Shown: positions 38,792-48,646 of the stretch, one piece after another
How the letters are laid out: each line of letters starts with the position of its first letter
How positions within the stretch are numbered: position 1 is the stretch's first letter
Assembly: GCA_022565355.1 (NCBI GenBank)
Contig: JAIUMU010000005.1
Span: 62,001-126,000 of the forward strand
Reading direction: 5' to 3'
DNA length: 64,000 nucleotides
DNA from: Idiomarina sp.
GTDB lineage: Bacteria > Pseudomonadota > Gammaproteobacteria > Enterobacterales > Alteromonadaceae
Made by a program: the position numbers and the translations under genes
The notes under the pieces: model-generated
Databases searched by the model: none
Told to the model about the DNA's origin: nothing
Seen by the model: only the letters and a program-made list of their open reading frames with translations

Positions 38792-40024
38792 ATGACCCAT
38801 AACAACAACCAATATCGGTTCGCGCTCACCGCGCTTACCTCGCTCTTCTTCATGTGGGGCTTTATCACATGTTTAAACGACATTCTCATTCCCTATTTGC
38901 GCTTACTGTTTGATTTAACTTACGCGCAATCAATGCTGATTCAATTTTGCTTCTTCGGTGCATACTTTATTGTTTCTATTCCTGCAGGATTATTAATCGG
39001 CAAAATAGGCTATAAATCGGGCATTGTTACGGGCTTAATGATCGCTGGCGCGGGCTGTATCTTGTTCTATCCAGCCGCCATGTTGGAAGTGTATGGATTA
39101 TTCTTGTTCGCACTGTTTGTACTCGCATCTGGCATTACCATTTTGCAAGTAGCCGCCAACCCTTACGTAACTGTATTGGGTGAGCCAAGCACCGCATCAA
39201 GCCGCCTCACCATGACCCAAGCGTTCAATTCACTCGGTACTACAGTGGCACCATTCTTTGGCGCTTGGCTAATATTTGGTGGCATGGCAGACCCAGAAGT
39301 AAGTGGCGTAACCAATGAAACGGTTGCTCTACCATACTTCATTCTTGCCGCTACGCTGATTCTCATGGCAATCATCTTTATTTATCTGAAGCTGCCCGAT
39401 ATGGGCCGAGCAGACCCAGCCGTAGCCTTACCAAGCGAAGGTTCTGCGTGGCGCCAACGCCACCTCGTGTTAGGTGCTATCGGTATCTTTATGTATGTAG
39501 GTGCAGAGGTAAGCATCGGCAGTTTCTTAGCGATGTACTTAGCCTTGCCAGAAATTGGTGACATGAGCATGTCGCGGGCTTCCCACTATATTTCCTGGTA
39601 CTTCGGTGGCGCCATGGTAGGCCGCTTCTTAGGTGCAGCGGTTATGCAAAAAATCTCCGGTAATCGGGTGTTGGCCTTTAATGCCATTGCCGCGGTGTTA
39701 TTACTCGCCACCACCATGACCTCGTCTGGTACTCTAGCCATGTGGTCATTGCTCTTTGTGGGCTTGTGTAACTCAATTATGTTCCCAACTATTTTCAGCC
39801 TAGCACTACAAAACCTTGGTTCAAGCCGAGGCCAAGGCTCTGGTATTCTCTGCTTAGCGATTGTGGGCGGTGCAATTGTTCCGCTTGCACAAGGTTTCTT
39901 GGCCGATCAGGTAGGTATCCAGATGTCCTTCATTCTGCCCGTGCTTTGCTACATCTACATTTTCTATTATGGCGTGCGAGGGTACTTACCTCGTGCAACT
40001 CAAACGGCACAGGGGGTAGCCTAA
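38792..40024 (+). CDS. FucP-like sugar MFS transporter
   Basis: [50 protein letters not shown]. Confidence 0.92.
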   Translation: MTHNNNQYRFALTALTSLFFMWGFITCLNDILIPYLRLLFDLTYAQSMLIQFCFFGAYFIVSIPAGLLIGKIGYKSGIVTGLMIAGAGCILFYPAAMLEVYGLFLFALFVLASGITILQVAANPYVTVLGEPSTASSRLTMTQAFNSLGTTVAPFFGAWLIFGGMADPEVSGVTNETVALPYFILAATLILMAIIFIYLKLPDMGRADPAVALPSEGSAWRQRHLVLGAIGIFMYVGAEVSIGSFLAMYLALPEIGDMSMSRASHYISWYFGGAMVGRFLGAAVMQKISGNRVLAFNAIAAVLLLATTMTSSGTLAMWSLLFVGLCNSIMFPTIFSLALQNLGSSRGQGSGILCLAIVGGAIVPLAQGFLADQVGIQMSFILPVLCYIYIFYYGVRGYLPRATQTAQGVA

Positions 40025-42552
40025 TGCAATATTCTGTTTTTCGAAAAACATCGCTAGCGGTTGGTATCGCGTTTGCGTGTACATACGCTTTAACCGCATG
40101 TACCGATGCCAGCGATAGCCAATATGCTAGCCAAGAAAGCCAGCGCAGCAATGAAATATGGCCGTATATTGAATCGCCTGTGGGCCTGAATGATGAGCTT
40201 GAGGCGCGCATTACCGAACTCATGGACAGCATGACCCTTGAGCAAAAAATTGCCCAAATGATTCAACCGGAAATCCGTGATATCACGGTTGAGGATATGC
40301 GCAAATATGGCTTTGGGTCGTATTTAAATGGTGGCGGTTCGTTTCCAAATAACGATAAATATGCCACCCCAGAAGATTGGATTGCCTTGGCTGAAGCTAT
40401 GTATGAAGCCTCTATTGATGACAGCCTAGACGGCTCATCTATTCCTACTATGTGGGGAACCGATGCCGTGCATGGCCATAACAATGTAATTGGCGCCACT
40501 ATATTTCCGCATAATATTGGCCTTGGTGCTGCCAACAACCCGGCATTAATTGAGGAAATTGCCGCTGTTACCGCCCGTGAGGTAATGGTAACGGGTATCG
40601 ATTGGGTGTTTGCACCCACCGTTGCTGTAGCTAAAAATCTACGTTGGGGCCGCACCTACGAAAGCTATTCTGAAAACCCAGCGATTGTGCGAGATTATGC
40701 CGCCTCTATTGTTACTGGCCTGCAAGGCGAAGTAGGCAAAGATTTCCTCGATGACCAACGGGTAATTAGCACAGTGAAACACTTTGTAGGTGACGGCGGC
40801 ACTACCGACGGCATCGATCAAGGCGACACTGTGGTTGATGAGCAAGCCTTATTTGATGTGCATGCTCAAGGTTATGTGGGCGGCCTTGGCGCAGGTGCAC
40901 AAACCGTGATGGCCACCTTTAATAGCTGGAATGGTGAAAAAATTCACGGTAGCCATTATCTGCTTACAGAAGTACTGAAAGAAAAAATGGGCTTCGATGG
41001 TTTAGTGGTAGGCGATTGGAATGGCCACGGGCAAATTCCGGGCTGCACTAACGATAACTGCCCGCAAGCTGCGAATGCTGGGTTAGATATCTTCATGGTA
41101 CCTACCGATGCGTGGCAGCCTTTGTATTACAACCTTATCGACCAAGTTCGCGAAGGGATTATTCCGCAAGAACGCGTAGATGATGCCGTACGCAGAATTT
41201 TACGCGTAAAAATGCGTGCAGGCTTATTTGATAAGCCGAGCCCTGCAAATCGTCCATTGGCCGGAAGAACAGAGCTTATTGGTGCTGCCGAGCACCGGGC
41301 CGTAGCACGTGATGCGGTGCGCCAATCGCTGGTACTACTAAAAAATAACGATCAATTACTACCATTAAACCCTCAGCAGCGTATTTTGGTAGCGGGTGAA
41401 GCGGCGGATCATATTGGCCAACAATCCGGCGGCTGGACCATTAGTTGGCAAGGCACTGGTAACAGCAACGAAGATTTCCCTGGGGGTACTTCGATTTACC
41501 AAGGCATCGCTGATCAAGTAGAAGCGGCGGGCGGCAGTATTGAGCTTGCTGCAGATGGCCAGTTTAATGAGCGGCCGGATGTAGCCATTGTTGTGTTTGG
41601 TGAACAACCTTACGCAGAAGGCAACGGCGACATCGCCAATCTTGATTTCCAACGCGGTAACGCCATCGATTTGGCGTTACTACACAGTTTGCGTGAACAA
41701 GGAATTCCGGTAGTAAGCCTGTTTATCAGTGGCCGGCCAATGTGGGTAAACCCAGAGCTCAACGCCTCAGATGCCTTTATGGCGGTATGGTTACCAGGCA
41801 GTGAAGGGCAAGGCGTAGCCGATGTAATTCTGCGTGATGCCGAAGGCAACGTGCAGTTTGATGTTACCGGCCGCTTGCCATTTTCATGGCCTGCCACACC
41901 CAATGCTGAAGAAACCCTTCTGCAATTGGGAATGGGCATGAGCTACGGTGATGCCGATATATTAGATGGCGCACTGCCAGAAGATATGGGCTCAGAACTA
42001 GAAACCGAAGCATTAGTAGTGTTTGAGCGCGCGGTGCAACAACCTTGGTTGTTAGAGCTCAGCAGCGGCGATGCACGCAGTATTGTAGCGAGCTCGGTGC
42101 AAGCTCTTCGCACAATTCGCACGGAAACCTTTGATGATCGGGTGCAAGAAGATGCCCGTAGGGTGTATTTCTCGGGCGAAGAAGAAGCTGGTTTTAGCCT
42201 AGTTACGCCGTTCCCGCGTGATCTGCGCGCGTATGATACCGAGGTAAGCGCACTATCCGTTACCTTGAAAACAGAGCGCACCGTGCCAGATAACGTGCAA
42301 CTTAACTTATACTGCGGTGAAAACTGTAACGTAAGCACAAATATTGCCGCTGAACTGGCAGAATTGCCTGAAAACGAGTGGCAAACACTGAACTTCAGCT
42401 TAAGTTGCTTACAAGAAGCAGGCTTTAACCTAGCGCAAGTTGGCAGTGCCTTTGGCCTGAGCACCGAATCTGCGTGGCAAGTAAGCTTTAACGATATCCG
42501 TTTTGTGCCAGAGGTTGCAGAAGGCGCTGATAACATTTGTATCAGCAACTAG
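40024..42552 (+). CDS. GH3 glucosidase lipoprotein with C-terminal carbohydrate-binding-like (ExoP-type) domain
   Basis: Lipobox YALTAC; RITELMDSMTLEQKIAQM, TDAVHGHNNVIGATIFPHNIGLGA, GFDGLVVGDWNGH. ATG at 40024 overlaps the upstream TAA; track start 39946 is too far upstream. Confidence 0.93.
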   Translation: MQYSVFRKTSLAVGIAFACTYALTACTDASDSQYASQESQRSNEIWPYIESPVGLNDELEARITELMDSMTLEQKIAQMIQPEIRDITVEDMRKYGFGSYLNGGGSFPNNDKYATPEDWIALAEAMYEASIDDSLDGSSIPTMWGTDAVHGHNNVIGATIFPHNIGLGAANNPALIEEIAAVTAREVMVTGIDWVFAPTVAVAKNLRWGRTYESYSENPAIVRDYAASIVTGLQGEVGKDFLDDQRVISTVKHFVGDGGTTDGIDQGDTVVDEQALFDVHAQGYVGGLGAGAQTVMATFNSWNGEKIHGSHYLLTEVLKEKMGFDGLVVGDWNGHGQIPGCTNDNCPQAANAGLDIFMVPTDAWQPLYYNLIDQVREGIIPQERVDDAVRRILRVKMRAGLFDKPSPANRPLAGRTELIGAAEHRAVARDAVRQSLVLLKNNDQLLPLNPQQRILVAGEAADHIGQQSGGWTISWQGTGNSNEDFPGGTSIYQGIADQVEAAGGSIELAADGQFNERPDVAIVVFGEQPYAEGNGDIANLDFQRGNAIDLALLHSLREQGIPVVSLFISGRPMWVNPELNASDAFMAVWLPGSEGQGVADVILRDAEGNVQFDVTGRLPFSWPATPNAEETLLQLGMGMSYGDADILDGALPEDMGSELETEALVVFERAVQQPWLLELSSGDARSIVASSVQALRTIRTETFDDRVQEDARRVYFSGEEEAGFSLVTPFPRDLRAYDTEVSALSVTLKTERTVPDNVQLNLYCGENCNVSTNIAAELAELPENEWQTLNFSLSCLQEAGFNLAQVGSAFGLSTESAWQVSFNDIRFVPEVAEGADNICISN

Positions 42553-42585
42553 TAACCCACTCACCACGAAACAGCAACTTTACAC

Positions 42586-42614
42586 ATGGCGCACTCCAGC
42601 AATGGGTGCGCCAT
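42586..42614 (+). terminator. Rho-independent terminator after GH3
   Basis: ATGGCGCAC-tccagcaatgg-GTGCGCCAT followed by TTTTATT. Confidence 0.75.
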
Positions 42615-42742
42615 TTTTATTACCCTAGCTACCGAAACCTCCAGCACTAACTCCGAGTGTTACCAGCCTGTTTAGAAGCTCCTAATCACACTGTAGGCCT
42701 TGTGCTCGAATAGCTAATGGGTGTGCCTAGTGGGCAAAAGAA

Positions 42743-42770
42743 AACCCCGCACTGGAGCCAGTACGGGGTT
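42743..42770 (-). terminator. Terminator of the GH16-TonB receptor operon
   Basis: AACCCCGcACTGG-ag-CCAGTaCGGGGTT with the T-tract on the minus strand. Confidence 0.75.
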
Positions 42771-42810
42771 CTAAATGGAGCCTTCCTTGGCTGCTCTACA
42801 TGTTCACATA

Positions 42811-45789
42811 TTAGAAGCTATAACGTGCCGCCAATGTGTAGCGTGGGCCATACTGGCGAGCGAATAAGAACTGGTTCTTAAAGCGCCCATAACCTTGCTC
42901 CGTTTCATTCGTTAGGTTAAGCCCCTCGAAGAAAATGGTGAAGTTCTCGGTTACCGCATAGTTCACACTCATATCCCATTGGCCATACGCTTTCGCGTAT
43001 TGTGGTGGCGCATCAGAAGAGCCTTGCGCCTGGCCAACACCAATCAGATAGCTATCACGCCATGCGTAGGTAAGCTTAATAGACCAACCATGCTTCTCAT
43101 AAAACCCTTGCACGTTCGCAGAATCACTAAGGCCTGTTAACGGTGCTTGTTGAGTTAAGCTGTTGTTATCAAACTTCACATCGCCTGTTACTAGCGTGGC
43201 ATTGATGCCAAAACCAAAGCCGGTGTCACCAATTACGTGTTGTAGGGCTAGTTCCACACCCTCAACCGTTTTGCTATCGGTATTGGTAGGTTGCGATATT
43301 TGCCAAACCATTAATGGATCATCTGCATTCGGCTCAATAACACCATTTTCGTTACCAAAACCTAGCGCCAGCATTTCATCAAAAATTGCCGTGCTGGTAG
43401 GCTGTTCGCCACGCGCCTCAAGTGAAGCAACGGCTTCTTGATAACGCGGTCCAGCAGCGATATCACGCAGGTCATCAATAGTGGTTTCAGTAATCGTGCT
43501 TTGAATGAAGTTATCTACTGATTTGCGGAATACACCCACGGCGGCATAACTGCCCGGCGCGTAGTAATATTCTAATGCTAAATCAAGATTGGTAGATTCA
43601 AACGGTAATAGGTTGGTATTTCCTTGCCCACCTGAACGAGCACCCGGGCGCGGGCTACCACTCAACGAACGGCCTCCTGAGAGCGCTCCTAAAGGGGCAC
43701 GAGAAATGGTTTTACCTGCCGAAAATCTACCCACCAGCTGATCGGTAAGATCAATTCTGAAATCAAAGTTAGGTAACAACACATTGTTCGAACCGGTAAG
43801 CGTAAGGAAGCTTACTTCATCTTGTGGCTCATATTGCATAATCCACTCTGAAGCACTTACCCAGTTTACCTGCCGTTCAACGCGCTGCCGCACGCGGCTT
43901 GTTACATCCGTTGTTTCATAGCGTAAACCAACGTTAATGTTCGCTGGCATATCACGGATATAAAACTCCCAATCAGATTGCACAAAAATGGCATCCGTTA
44001 CTTCGTTTACGTAGCTTTCGCTGGTAATCCCGTTAATGTAGGGGTCTGCCAAATAAACGTCATCACCCATCAAATCTCGGGTTAAATACGCCATTTGGCG
44101 CGCAACCGCCTCATCATAATCAAAGGTGTAGTAGTAGTTAGTTAACAAATCACTACCGCCACCGCTAAACTGATCGAGGAAATTACCGGTATCCATACGC
44201 GTAAACATGCTATCTGGGAAAATTTCCGTAAACGATGGATTAAAACCTGGGCCGCCGCGCAAACCACTCCATGCGGTATAACCACCCATGTCTTGGTCGG
44301 TACGCGAAACACCTGCAGTTATCTTCGTAAGCGGTAAATCGAAGGTATTAATATTCCGCCAATCGGTTCTGAACTGATATTGCTGAACCGTAGATTCTGC
44401 GGGCCGATGGAAAAATTGGCTGAAGTTGGAATCGATTTCGCCCGGCCCCAATACATTGGTGCCATTGTTCCAATTAATCAGCATTTGCGGAATATCGCCG
44501 TTACGGTAATCGTACACTTTCGAGCGCAACTGATCTGAGCCCAAAATTACTTGCCCAAAATGGCCGCTGCCCGGATCGGCGCCATCATCGGTTTTGGTGC
44601 TGGAATCGTGCACATCAAACCACAGGCTTAACGAATCATTCACTTCATACTCAAGGTTCAAACCAATAGAGCGCGAGCGCACTTCAGTTGTGCCTTTTTC
44701 AGCAGTAAACGAGCCATCATTACCCGCTATATCGGCAAAAATTGCGGTGCCATCGGCATCTAATTCATACGCATTAATATTGCCGCCAAATTCGTTCCAA
44801 ATACCCCAACCAAATGATTCCGTTCCGGTTAAGCTGCGGCTCGCAGTGTAATCGGTGGTAATCATTAAGCCGTCTACTGGAGCAAATTGCAGGGTTAATT
44901 GGCCATTCGTACGTTGCTGGCTTACATCCGCAAACCCGTAGTTCATATCTTTTGGAAAGAAATGATTCCCTACACGGTTGCCTTCCTCATCAATGGGCCG
45001 CGGATCAATCACACTGCTGGCATCTAAGTTGCCAGGAAGTGGCACATTCGCTTGCCACCCTTGTACATTAGCCTGCTGGGTTTGGAAATCACGGCGATAC
45101 TGAGAAATTGAAAACGCCACACCGAAGCGATCATCCGCAAAACTATCACTATAAATAGCTGATAACTCTGGGGTAACCGTGTCGCCTTTCACTACCGAGG
45201 AATCGTGTACACCTTTCGCCATGAGCACAAGGTTTTGGCCACTACGCTCTAATGGGCGTGTAGTTACGATGTTTACGGTAGCACCTAAACCACCACTTGG
45301 CGTGGCAGCGCGCCCGGTTTTATATACTTCGAGTGCGCTAACCCCTTCAGAAGAGAGGTTCTCTAGGTTGTATGAACGGGTAAAACCAGTACCTGGCATT
45401 TGCCGGCCATTTAACGTAATTAAGTTAAACTCCGGGCCAAAGCCCCGCACGGTAATTTGGCTACCTTCACCATTTACTCGGCTTACCGTTACACCGGTAA
45501 TCCGCTGCAATGATTCCGCTAAGTTGGTATCTGGAAACTTACCCATTTCCTCAGCAGAGATAGCATCAACGATGCCATCACTGTTGCGTTTAAATTGCGT
45601 GGAACGCGCCAAGCTGCCCAAAATACCGCGAACTTGAATAACCTCAATCGCTTCTGCTTGCTCAGTTTGTTCCGTTTGCTCTTCCTGCTCTGTTGTTTCT
45701 TGTGCGTACAGCGGTGACATCAAACCAGCGGTGAGAATTACCGACACTGCAGCTGCTACAGGGCTTTTCATAAACGTTATTTTTTTCAT
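42811..45789 (-). CDS. TonB-dependent receptor (oligosaccharide-type)
   Basis: Signal peptide, plug IQVRGILGSLARSTQFKRNSDGIVDAISAEEMGKFPDTNLAESLQRITGV, C-terminal Phe (LAARYSF). Confidence 0.94.
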   Translation of the reverse strand: MKKITFMKSPVAAAVSVILTAGLMSPLYAQETTEQEEQTEQTEQAEAIEVIQVRGILGSLARSTQFKRNSDGIVDAISAEEMGKFPDTNLAESLQRITGVTVSRVNGEGSQITVRGFGPEFNLITLNGRQMPGTGFTRSYNLENLSSEGVSALEVYKTGRAATPSGGLGATVNIVTTRPLERSGQNLVLMAKGVHDSSVVKGDTVTPELSAIYSDSFADDRFGVAFSISQYRRDFQTQQANVQGWQANVPLPGNLDASSVIDPRPIDEEGNRVGNHFFPKDMNYGFADVSQQRTNGQLTLQFAPVDGLMITTDYTASRSLTGTESFGWGIWNEFGGNINAYELDADGTAIFADIAGNDGSFTAEKGTTEVRSRSIGLNLEYEVNDSLSLWFDVHDSSTKTDDGADPGSGHFGQVILGSDQLRSKVYDYRNGDIPQMLINWNNGTNVLGPGEIDSNFSQFFHRPAESTVQQYQFRTDWRNINTFDLPLTKITAGVSRTDQDMGGYTAWSGLRGGPGFNPSFTEIFPDSMFTRMDTGNFLDQFSGGGSDLLTNYYYTFDYDEAVARQMAYLTRDLMGDDVYLADPYINGITSESYVNEVTDAIFVQSDWEFYIRDMPANINVGLRYETTDVTSRVRQRVERQVNWVSASEWIMQYEPQDEVSFLTLTGSNNVLLPNFDFRIDLTDQLVGRFSAGKTISRAPLGALSGGRSLSGSPRPGARSGGQGNTNLLPFESTNLDLALEYYYAPGSYAAVGVFRKSVDNFIQSTITETTIDDLRDIAAGPRYQEAVASLEARGEQPTSTAIFDEMLALGFGNENGVIEPNADDPLMVWQISQPTNTDSKTVEGVELALQHVIGDTGFGFGINATLVTGDVKFDNNSLTQQAPLTGLSDSANVQGFYEKHGWSIKLTYAWRDSYLIGVGQAQGSSDAPPQYAKAYGQWDMSVNYAVTENFTIFFEGLNLTNETEQGYGRFKNQFLFARQYGPRYTLAARYSF

Positions 45790-45821
45790 GATTCTTTTAT
45801 CCGTTTTGTGCGCTGTACGCG

Positions 45822-48458
45822 TTAAAAGTTGTCAATTTTTACGTTATCAATTTGATAAATCGTACCTTGACCCGAACCCCATGCAGGGAACACCATAATC
45901 ACGTTGATATCGCTTAAATCTAATCCTGCTGCAGATAAATCTTGCAAGGAGAAGTGATATCGCGCCCACTCACCAGTAACCGGTTCAATGCCGAAGTTAC
46001 CCGCCGAAAGGGGTAGTTCTACATCTGTTGCGGCACCAGTTGATTCAACTTTAAAGAGCCAATCGGTTTCGCCATCAGTAGGTTGCTGCACAATGCGCAT
46101 ATCAAAGCTAATGGCACCATTGCCTACTAACGATGAAGCATCAAAAGATACATCTTCATCGGCAAGGAACCCGAGAACCGTTTCCGGCCAGCCTGGAATT
46201 TCGAATTGCGCTACAAAACCATACGGCTCTTCTACTTCCACAACTTGTGGCTCGCTACCAGCACAACAATCCCATAACGACCAACCCGCAACCACGTTGT
46301 CGGCAAAGATAGTTAAGCCACTTACACCGGCGCTCGGGTCATAAATGCGTGCCTCGTCTACACGATAAACCGCACCTTCGCCCGTTCCCCACGCTGGGAA
46401 AATCATCACTACATCAATGGCCGATACATCTAAGCCCTGATCAGATAACGTTTGTAAGCTGAAGGTGTAAGTTTCCCACTCACCTACGGTAGGTGGATTA
46501 CCCGCATTACCACTGGCCAGCTCTACTTCAACTTCAGTTGCAGCGCCATCGGATTCAATTTTGAATAGCCAAAATGAATCTGGGTTGCTGGGTGGATCTA
46601 CCACTTTCATATCGAATTGCACCACGCCATCAACCAAGATTGCTGATGCATCAAATTGAATGCCACTGCCATCGGCTGGCTTAAAGCCCATTACCGTAGG
46701 CGAAGATCCAACTACAAATTCAGCAACTGGCCCACGCTCTTCATCTTCCACAACGTTTGGCGTAGAACCACCACAGCAATCCCACATTGGCCAATCTGGG
46801 TTTTCACCACCAGCAAACAATACTAGCTCTGGCGATGCACCAGTTGGAGCTTCAATGCTTACATTGGTTACTAAATACTCAGCACCATTACCTGTATCCC
46901 ATGCTGGGAAAATCATAATTACATCAATGCCCGATACATCTAAGCCTGCATCAGCTAATGATTGCAGTGAATAGGTAACCGTTTGCCACTCGCCAGTGCC
47001 AGGCGCTAAGCCTTCTTCACTTGCAGAAATAGGTAGCTCTACCTCGGTTGAACCTGAGTTACTTTCAATTTTGAATAGCCAAGTTGAATCACCCATCGGC
47101 TGCGAAAGCACTTTAATATCAAATTTCACCACCCCATTTTCTAGAATTGGTGAAGCATCAAATGGCGATGCCGAACCGCTTGGATCAGTAATGAACTCTG
47201 AACGAGAAATAAAGCCATTCACCGTTGGTTGCTCACCCACGGTAAAGCGATATGCTGGGCCTGCCTCTTCATCGTCAACGATGTCTGGGGTAGAACCACC
47301 ACAGCAATCCCATGCTGGCCAGTTTGGATTCGGCGTACCATCAAAAATGGTAAGGTTACGGGCTACACCGTCTGAAGGTGGTGAAGGAATTGGAGCTTCA
47401 CCTTGCACCAAGGTTTCTTCATCTTTATAGCCGGCACGAATCGTTTCACAGCCGCGGCCAGTGTTCGGATTCGAAGCACATTCATAAACTCGCACATAAT
47501 CAATTTCAAAGGTTTGGCCATTGGCAAACGCATCCGCATCAATACCCAGTTCATTCACGTTTTCTGGCCAGTTACCGCCTACAGCAAGGTTCAACAGCAA
47601 ATGGAAACGCTGATCAAACGGCTGCGGGCCATACACTACCTCTAAGTCACCCGAGGCTTGATTAAAGAACTCAGCAAACCACCCGCGATGGCGCAAACCT
47701 ATCAACTCACCGCGGCTATTTCTGCGCGGCAATGATTGTGTTTGCGTTTGATACAGATAGCCATCTACATACCAACGAATTTCACCTTCTTGCCATTCAA
47801 TAGCATAAGTGTGGAAGCCATCGGCTGGGTTAGCTCCATTCGGTAAGGTATAGGCTTTGCCCGAAGAAGAATTGTTCGGCGCATCGCGGCCGTAATGCAA
47901 GGTGCCGTAAACGCGGGTTTCCTGCTCACCTTCTTCCGTTAAGGTGCCTAAGTTCACCGCCTCAACAATATCGATTTCACCAGATTTCGGCCAACCACCA
48001 TAAACTTCGTCGGTTGGCATCATCCATGCCGCAGGCCAAGTGCCTTGTCCGCGCGGCATTTTTGCCCGCACTTCAATGCGGCCATATTTAAAATCACCTT
48101 TATGGCGGCTATTTAAACGCGCCGAGGTATAGGGCAACTCAGCGTCTTCATCAGCAGGAAGCGCCACAATTTTCAGCGTACCATCTGATACAAAAGCATT
48201 CTCAGGGTTATCGGTATAGCATTGCTGCTCTTGATTACCGCCCCCCCTACAGTTTACTTCTATATTCCATTTGTTCGGATCAATTCGGTTTCCGGCAAAT
48301 TCATCACTCCACACTAACTGCCAATCATCTACTGGCGAAGTGGTATCTACGGCGTCGAAGTCTGAAACAGTCTTCACATCATCACTACCACAGCCAACGA
48401 GGCCTATGGTAAGTAAGAGCGCCGCTATTGAGCTCTTGGTTATTCTGCTGTTGTACAT
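45822..48458 (-). CDS. GH16 endo-beta-1,3-glucanase (laminarinase-like) lipoprotein with three C-terminal WDCC modules
   Basis: Lipobox LTIGLVGC; WQLVWSDEFAGNRIDPNKWN, WPAAWMMP, GEIDIVEAVN (ExDxxE), FHTYAIEWQEGEIRWYVDG. Confidence 0.94.
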   Translation of the reverse strand: MYNSRITKSSIAALLLTIGLVGCGSDDVKTVSDFDAVDTTSPVDDWQLVWSDEFAGNRIDPNKWNIEVNCRGGGNQEQQCYTDNPENAFVSDGTLKIVALPADEDAELPYTSARLNSRHKGDFKYGRIEVRAKMPRGQGTWPAAWMMPTDEVYGGWPKSGEIDIVEAVNLGTLTEEGEQETRVYGTLHYGRDAPNNSSSGKAYTLPNGANPADGFHTYAIEWQEGEIRWYVDGYLYQTQTQSLPRRNSRGELIGLRHRGWFAEFFNQASGDLEVVYGPQPFDQRFHLLLNLAVGGNWPENVNELGIDADAFANGQTFEIDYVRVYECASNPNTGRGCETIRAGYKDEETLVQGEAPIPSPPSDGVARNLTIFDGTPNPNWPAWDCCGGSTPDIVDDEEAGPAYRFTVGEQPTVNGFISRSEFITDPSGSASPFDASPILENGVVKFDIKVLSQPMGDSTWLFKIESNSGSTEVELPISASEEGLAPGTGEWQTVTYSLQSLADAGLDVSGIDVIMIFPAWDTGNGAEYLVTNVSIEAPTGASPELVLFAGGENPDWPMWDCCGGSTPNVVEDEERGPVAEFVVGSSPTVMGFKPADGSGIQFDASAILVDGVVQFDMKVVDPPSNPDSFWLFKIESDGAATEVEVELASGNAGNPPTVGEWETYTFSLQTLSDQGLDVSAIDVVMIFPAWGTGEGAVYRVDEARIYDPSAGVSGLTIFADNVVAGWSLWDCCAGSEPQVVEVEEPYGFVAQFEIPGWPETVLGFLADEDVSFDASSLVGNGAISFDMRIVQQPTDGETDWLFKVESTGAATDVELPLSAGNFGIEPVTGEWARYHFSLQDLSAAGLDLSDINVIMVFPAWGSGQGTIYQIDNVKIDNF
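45825..47357 (-). repeat. Three tandem ~160-170-aa protein modules within GH16 (WDCCGGS/WDCCAGS ... WLFKIES ... VIMIFPAW)
   Basis: Approximate starts (minus strand) at 47357 (NLTIFDG), 46829 (ELVLFAG) and 46320 (GLTIFAD). Confidence 0.9.
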
Positions 48459-48513
48459 AACTGAGTTCCTGGTTGTTTACTCATGTTGTTTTACGTTTTT
48501 TATTATGAGGCGA

Positions 48514-48549
48514 GTTCTATTTTATGAAAGCGCTTTCATAAAATAGAAC
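48514..48549. promoter_or_regulatory. 36-bp perfect palindrome upstream of GH16 containing the same 16-bp LacI-type core
   Basis: GTTCTATTTTATGAAAGC / GCTTTCATAAAATAGAAC. Confidence 0.88.
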
Positions 48550-48646
48550 AAGAAGGTTTTATCGTCAATCGTTGGGGTAGAAAAATTGTTATTTATTTGT
48601 GCGGTTTGTTCTGAATAGTTGACAGGGTGTTCATTTACAAGGGTAT

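Noticed and set aside
41943-42548. 201-aa minus ORF inside GH3
   Set aside because: Antisense Ser/Arg-rich shadow of a clear coding frame
46660-47430. Two plus-strand ORFs (104 and 144 aa) with similar sequence
   Set aside because: They resemble each other only because they are antisense to the repeated GH16 modules
48240-48248. Run of seven C (G on the coding strand) in GH16 as a phase-variation tract
   Set aside because: Short, encodes RGGG in frame, and the rest of the gene is intact; weak evidence
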